Source: Flavobacterium lacisediminis (GTDB taxonomy: Bacteria; Bacteroidota; Bacteroidia; Flavobacteriales; Flavobacteriaceae). Taken from it: a DNA stretch of 64,000 bases. How positions within the stretch are numbered: position 1 is the stretch's first letter; every line of letters begins with the position of its first letter. The DNA is taken from NCBI RefSeq assembly GCF_025909975.1, contig NZ_JAPCIO010000003.1, forward strand, positions 186,001-250,000, read 5' to 3'. The notes under the pieces were generated by a model, which did not search any database, was not told the DNA's origin, and worked only from the letters and a program-made list of their open reading frames with translations. The position numbers and the translations under genes were made by a program. Of the stretch, positions 60,820 to 64,000 are shown in pieces.

Positions 60820-62202
60820 TTACTGTCCTCTAAAAAACAATACCGTACTCATTGTTTTCACTACGATATTGATATCTAAAAACAAGCTTCGGTGTTTAAT
60901 ATAATACAAATCGTATCGAAGTTTCATCAAACTGTCTTCTAAGTTAGAACCATAAGGATAATTAACTTGAGCCCAACCAGTAAGTCCAGGCTTAATAACA
61001 TGTCTTGTTTGATACAAAGGGATAGCATTAGCAATTTGCTCTACAAAAACAGGTCTTTCAGGTCGAGGACCAATAATAGCCATGTCGCCTTTCAATACAT
61101 TTATAAATTGTGGTAATTCGTCTAATCTTGTTTTTCTTAGAAATTTCCCAAAAGGAGTAATTCGACTATCGTTTGTTGTAGCAAATACAGCACCGTTTTG
61201 TTCTGCGTTTTGCACCATCGTTCTCATTTTATAAATAGTAAAAGGAAGACCATTTTTCCCAACTCTTTCTTGTGTGTAGAAAAAACTTCCTTTATTTACA
61301 AAAAGATTAATAATCCATAAAAGAGGCGCAATCAAAAAGAATCCTAACAACCCAACAACCGCAAAAACGAGATCAAAAAAACGAGTATAATACATATACA
61401 ATTTATTTTGATTGCTTCTGCTGAAAGGAAAAAATTTATACAACTCACGATCTTCAAAATGAATAGGCAATCTGTAGGTACTGTGTTCATAAACTTGATT
61501 GTATTTTCTTATTACAATACCTTTTTCAAGTAATCTAAGCAACTTGTTATATAAATCAACCGAGGTCAACTTATTTTTAGCATTAGCAACTACAATTTCA
61601 GAAATGTAATTCAGATGAACAAACTCGTTTAAATTTTCCGCTAAAACGCGTTCAACATTTGTTTTATTTGGTTCTTCATCTACAGCGATGTATCCTACCA
61701 CCTTATAATGAGGGTTAAATTTTGCTAATTCAGCTACTAATACATCTACTTCTTTACTACTTCCAACAAAAAGTACCTTTTTCATAAATCGGTTAGAAGC
61801 TAAAAAAATAATATAAGCATATCGCCAAACCGATAATGAGATTAAAATGGAAAAGAAAAACAATATAATTTGCAAACGATTAGAGGGTAATACAGGTGTA
61901 TAAAAAGGGGTTAACAAATAAAACAATACCGTTACAGAAGTAGTTAAAATAATACTTTTTGAAATTTGAAAACGGTTACTAGCAATTTGCAAATTGTACA
62001 TTTCAAAGATAGTTCCAAAGAAAACTAAGTAAAGTGCAAATACAATTGTCCAATAAAAATTAGTTTGCGAAATTTTAAAATAATCAAATTGAGCATAATG
62101 TCCAATTAATGCTAAAGTTAGCAATGTAAAAAACACATCCATTGCACGCAATAATATTTTGCGCTCTGAAATTTCAAAATGTATTTTTTGGGATGCACTC
62201 AT
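60820..62202 (-). CDS. Exopolysaccharide polyprenyl glycosylphosphotransferase (WbaP/WcaJ type)
   Basis: The protein has 460 aa. Four N-terminal membrane helices precede a CoA-binding-like domain (about 125-230; MKKVLFVGSSKEVDVLVAELAKFNPHYKVVGYIA). A membrane segment near 275 leads into the bacterial sugar transferase domain: GSFFYTQERVGKNGLPFTIYKMRTMV, LRKTRLDELPQFINVLKGDMAIIGPRPERPVF and KPGLTGWAQVNY. It transfers the first sugar phosphate to undecaprenyl phosphate at the inner membrane. It marks the start of an exopolysaccharide/O-antigen locus that runs off the right edge. Confidence 0.93.
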   Translation of the reverse strand: MSASQKIHFEISERKILLRAMDVFFTLLTLALIGHYAQFDYFKISQTNFYWTIVFALYLVFFGTIFEMYNLQIASNRFQISKSIILTTSVTVLFYLLTPFYTPVLPSNRLQIILFFFSILISLSVWRYAYIIFLASNRFMKKVLFVGSSKEVDVLVAELAKFNPHYKVVGYIAVDEEPNKTNVERVLAENLNEFVHLNYISEIVVANAKNKLTSVDLYNKLLRLLEKGIVIRKYNQVYEHSTYRLPIHFEDRELYKFFPFSRSNQNKLYMYYTRFFDLVFAVVGLLGFFLIAPLLWIINLFVNKGSFFYTQERVGKNGLPFTIYKMRTMVQNAEQNGAVFATTNDSRITPFGKFLRKTRLDELPQFINVLKGDMAIIGPRPERPVFVEQIANAIPLYQTRHVIKPGLTGWAQVNYPYGSNLEDSLMKLRYDLYYIKHRSLFLDINIVVKTMSTVLFFRGQ

Positions 62203-62375
62203 TTTATTATTATTCTAACGCAAAGTAACGAATTTAAAAGAAATAAGGAAACACCTATTACTTTTTTATCAATATAATAATAGTGCAAAGCATTATCATT
62301 CGTAAATTTGACTAAATGTAGTATTTTTACTAGTTTATTAAAGAAACTTTAAAAAAATTTAATATTAAAGTAAAA

Positions 62376-63383
62376 TTATTTCAATAAGGAAACCCAGCTT
62401 TGCTTTACTAATTCCCAATTCATTTGCTCTATAAAAGTTCTGGCATTAGTAATTAATAAATTAGATTTTGATTTGTTTTCTAATAAATCCAACACTGCCT
62501 TTGTCATGGCCGTAGTGTCATTATCAGGAATCAATAAGGCATTTACTTCATCTGTCAATAAAAACGGAATCCCACCAACTTTAGTGCTTATTACTGGCAA
62601 ACCTAATGCCATTGCCTCCATAACACTAACAGGAGTATTATCAAAATGTGTTGTATTGATAAAAATATCATGTTTAGAAGCTAATTTCCACCACTCTTCT
62701 TTTGTTAATTGACCTGTAAAATCGACAGAAACGCCCATGGACTCAGCAAAATCTTTAGTGGTTTGTAAACTTCCATCTTTATCGGGTCCTACCATAGTTA
62801 AAGTAGCGGAAGGGTATTTTTCCTGTAATTGTTTCAAAACTTTTACTGCCATTTTTGGATTATAAATGGAAGAAAAAGCACGAACCCATAGTAATTTTGG
62901 AGCTAATTCAGTTCGCACTTTAAATTCGTACTTTTCAATTTCAATAGCGTTTGGAATATGGATTACATTATCAAAACCTTCTTTTTCAAAAGCCTGCTTC
63001 AAATACTCTGATGGCGCTACATTTTTATATGCATTTGCAAACACCTTTTTAGATAATGTAGGATTCTTTTTCAAGCGATTCGGTAAATCGCCACCATGTA
63101 AAATAGGAATATACTTAACATTAAAAAAACTTGCCAACTGACTACATAAAAAGGCATACCAAAAAGCTTTTGTGCTATAGGTATCAATCAAAATATAAGA
63201 TACTTGTTTGTGATACAAAATAACAGACCACATCATATCCAACATACGTAATGGGAAAGACTTTTTTTCAGAAGCGTAAAACACATAAATTCCCTCCTGC
63301 TCTAGTTGAAGTCCTAAAGTTTCAATAGTGGTTTTATTATAGCCATGCTTACTTAACCGATTCCCTAGGTACAGAATTTTCAT
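62376..63383 (-). CDS. GT4-family glycosyltransferase
   Basis: The protein has 335 aa with the GT-B fold. The C-terminal GT4 domain has IYNPKMAVKVLKQLQEKYPSATLTMVGPDKDG, VDFTGQLTKEEWWKLASKHDIFINTTHFDNTPVSVMEAMALGLPVISTKVGGIPFLL, with the E-x7-E region (Glu in SVMEAMALG). The N-terminal half is acceptor-binding. It adds a sugar to a growing surface polysaccharide at the cytoplasmic face of the inner membrane. Donor and acceptor are unknown. Its 5' end overlaps the 3' end of the Wzy-like gene by 35 nt. Confidence 0.9.
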   Translation of the reverse strand: MKILYLGNRLSKHGYNKTTIETLGLQLEQEGIYVFYASEKKSFPLRMLDMMWSVILYHKQVSYILIDTYSTKAFWYAFLCSQLASFFNVKYIPILHGGDLPNRLKKNPTLSKKVFANAYKNVAPSEYLKQAFEKEGFDNVIHIPNAIEIEKYEFKVRTELAPKLLWVRAFSSIYNPKMAVKVLKQLQEKYPSATLTMVGPDKDGSLQTTKDFAESMGVSVDFTGQLTKEEWWKLASKHDIFINTTHFDNTPVSVMEAMALGLPVISTKVGGIPFLLTDEVNALLIPDNDTTAMTKAVLDLLENKSKSNLLITNARTFIEQMNWELVKQSWVSLLK

Positions 63384-64000
63384 CTACAAATTGAACTTTT
63401 AATAATGATAAGGCATACACAAAAGCAGGTGCTGCCAAACGCATGGCCGCATGATTTATGGTGAGTATCCAAAAAACAACGAAAGAAAAAAGAAAAATAT
63501 TCTGCTTGTTATTAAAATATAAAGCTAATGGAGTAGTAAGTAAAATTATTAATCCTAATAGACCTAATGATCCGTGTTCGGCTAACATTCTCGTAATTTC
63601 ATTATGAGAGGCGGCTTCAATTCCAGTTGTTTCTTCTCTATATTCTTTATTTTTACCTACTCCTACACCAAAAATAGGATTATCTAAGAACATATTAAAT
63701 TCTGACTCTATTAATTTTTCTCTACCTGTTAGCTTACTTTCTTTTACTCTTCCTTTTGCATCTTGATTTGCATAACGCTTATCAATTAAACCACTTGTTT
63801 GAAGTGAGCTATAAGTCCAAACTCCCAAAAAAGCAACAAAACCAAGCACAACAAATATGACAATTTTGTTTTTTGCTTTTGAGTTGGTGTTAAAAAACAA
63901 GTAAATCATCAAAAGAATAATCATTAAAACCCCAGTAATTATTCCTCCTCTTGAAAAAGTAACAATTCCTCTAAAACTTATGAATAGAAACAAAATCAAA
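63349..64000 (-). CDS. O-antigen ligase/polymerase-family membrane protein, C-terminal fragment
   Basis: The 216 or so visible residues are the C-terminal part; the start lies beyond the right edge. Several membrane helices are seen, as well as the Wzy_C pattern SRGGIITGVLMIILLMIYL, REKLIESEFNMFLDNPIFGVGVGKNKEYREETTGIEAASHNEITRMLAEHGSLGLLGLIILL. This is the O-antigen ligase/Wzy superfamily, which joins or polymerises undecaprenyl-linked glycans at the periplasmic face. Ligase and polymerase cannot be told apart from this fragment. It continues the exopolysaccharide locus. Confidence 0.88.
   Translation of the reverse strand, partial: LILFLFISFRGIVTFSRGGIITGVLMIILLMIYLFFNTNSKAKNKIVIFVVLGFVAFLGVWTYSSLQTSGLIDKRYANQDAKGRVKESKLTGREKLIESEFNMFLDNPIFGVGVGKNKEYREETTGIEAASHNEITRMLAEHGSLGLLGLIILLTTPLALYFNNKQNIFLFSFVVFWILTINHAAMRLAAPAFVYALSLLKVQFVDENSVPRESVK

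Noticed and set aside
1..64000. CRISPR array, prophage, insertion sequence or toxin-antitoxin module.
   Set aside because: No regular direct repeats with unique spacers, no transposase, integrase or phage structural genes, and no recognised toxin-antitoxin pair were found in the readable genes.

Overview
The window is about one third G+C. It has TAnnTTTG-type -7 promoter elements, no purine-rich Shine-Dalgarno signals, type IX secretion features, Lnb/DUF4105 and a PorV-like protein. Together these point to a Bacteroidota chromosome, most likely Flavobacteriaceae and Flavobacterium-like. It looks like ordinary chromosome: no prophage, insertion sequence, CRISPR array or integrase is visible. 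The genus is inferred from gene content, not from a marker gene.

Layout. 1-3 kb: three SurA-like periplasmic chaperone genes reading left, cut at the window edge. 3-7.5 kb: prfC, then folD and ffh. 7.5-14.3 kb: a TolC / membrane-fusion protein / RND pump operon whose tail encodes a PII-like protein, a DUF2892 membrane protein and a lipoprotein. 14.3-17.1 kb: small genes and a predicted small RNA. 17.2-23.4 kb: an MBOAT O-acyltransferase with two SGNH esterase-like partners, one carrying LysM, behind argS. 23.5-32.3 kb: a TonB-dependent receptor, FabH, a YegP protein, an S9 peptidase, an ABC ATPase, an OmpA lipoprotein and a lipocalin-like lipoprotein. 32.5-44.6 kb: htpG and a run of plus-strand housekeeping and envelope genes. 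44.6-50.1 kb: a REP-like inverted pair, tRNA-Thr and a manA-bcp-queD-idi run. 50.2-60.8 kb: recQ, kdsD-tatC-CMD-lptB, GH25 lysozyme with pssA, a PorV-like protein and Lnb. 60.8-64 kb: an exopolysaccharide locus (initiating phosphoglycosyltransferase, GT4, Wzy/ligase) running off the right edge.

The strongest non-gene signal is a repeated promoter design between 14.3 and 17.2 kb. A palindrome GTAAC-N4-GTTAC (one copy has GCAAC) lies 21-22 bp upstream of a perfect TAnnTTTG element in four separate promoters. The inferred centre is near -41, where class II Crp/Fnr activators bind. These promoters drive the RND operon, a Cys-containing 107-aa secreted protein, a DUF6132 membrane protein and, apparently, a ~75-nt small RNA ending in a strong terminator. 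This looks like a local stress regulon linking efflux, small thiol-rich envelope proteins and an sRNA. The regulator is not in the window and the inducing signal is unknown.

Most other genes are recognisable core or envelope functions. Several start codons were moved from the longest reading frame because a perfect -7 element, a terminator or a signal peptide fits only the internal start.
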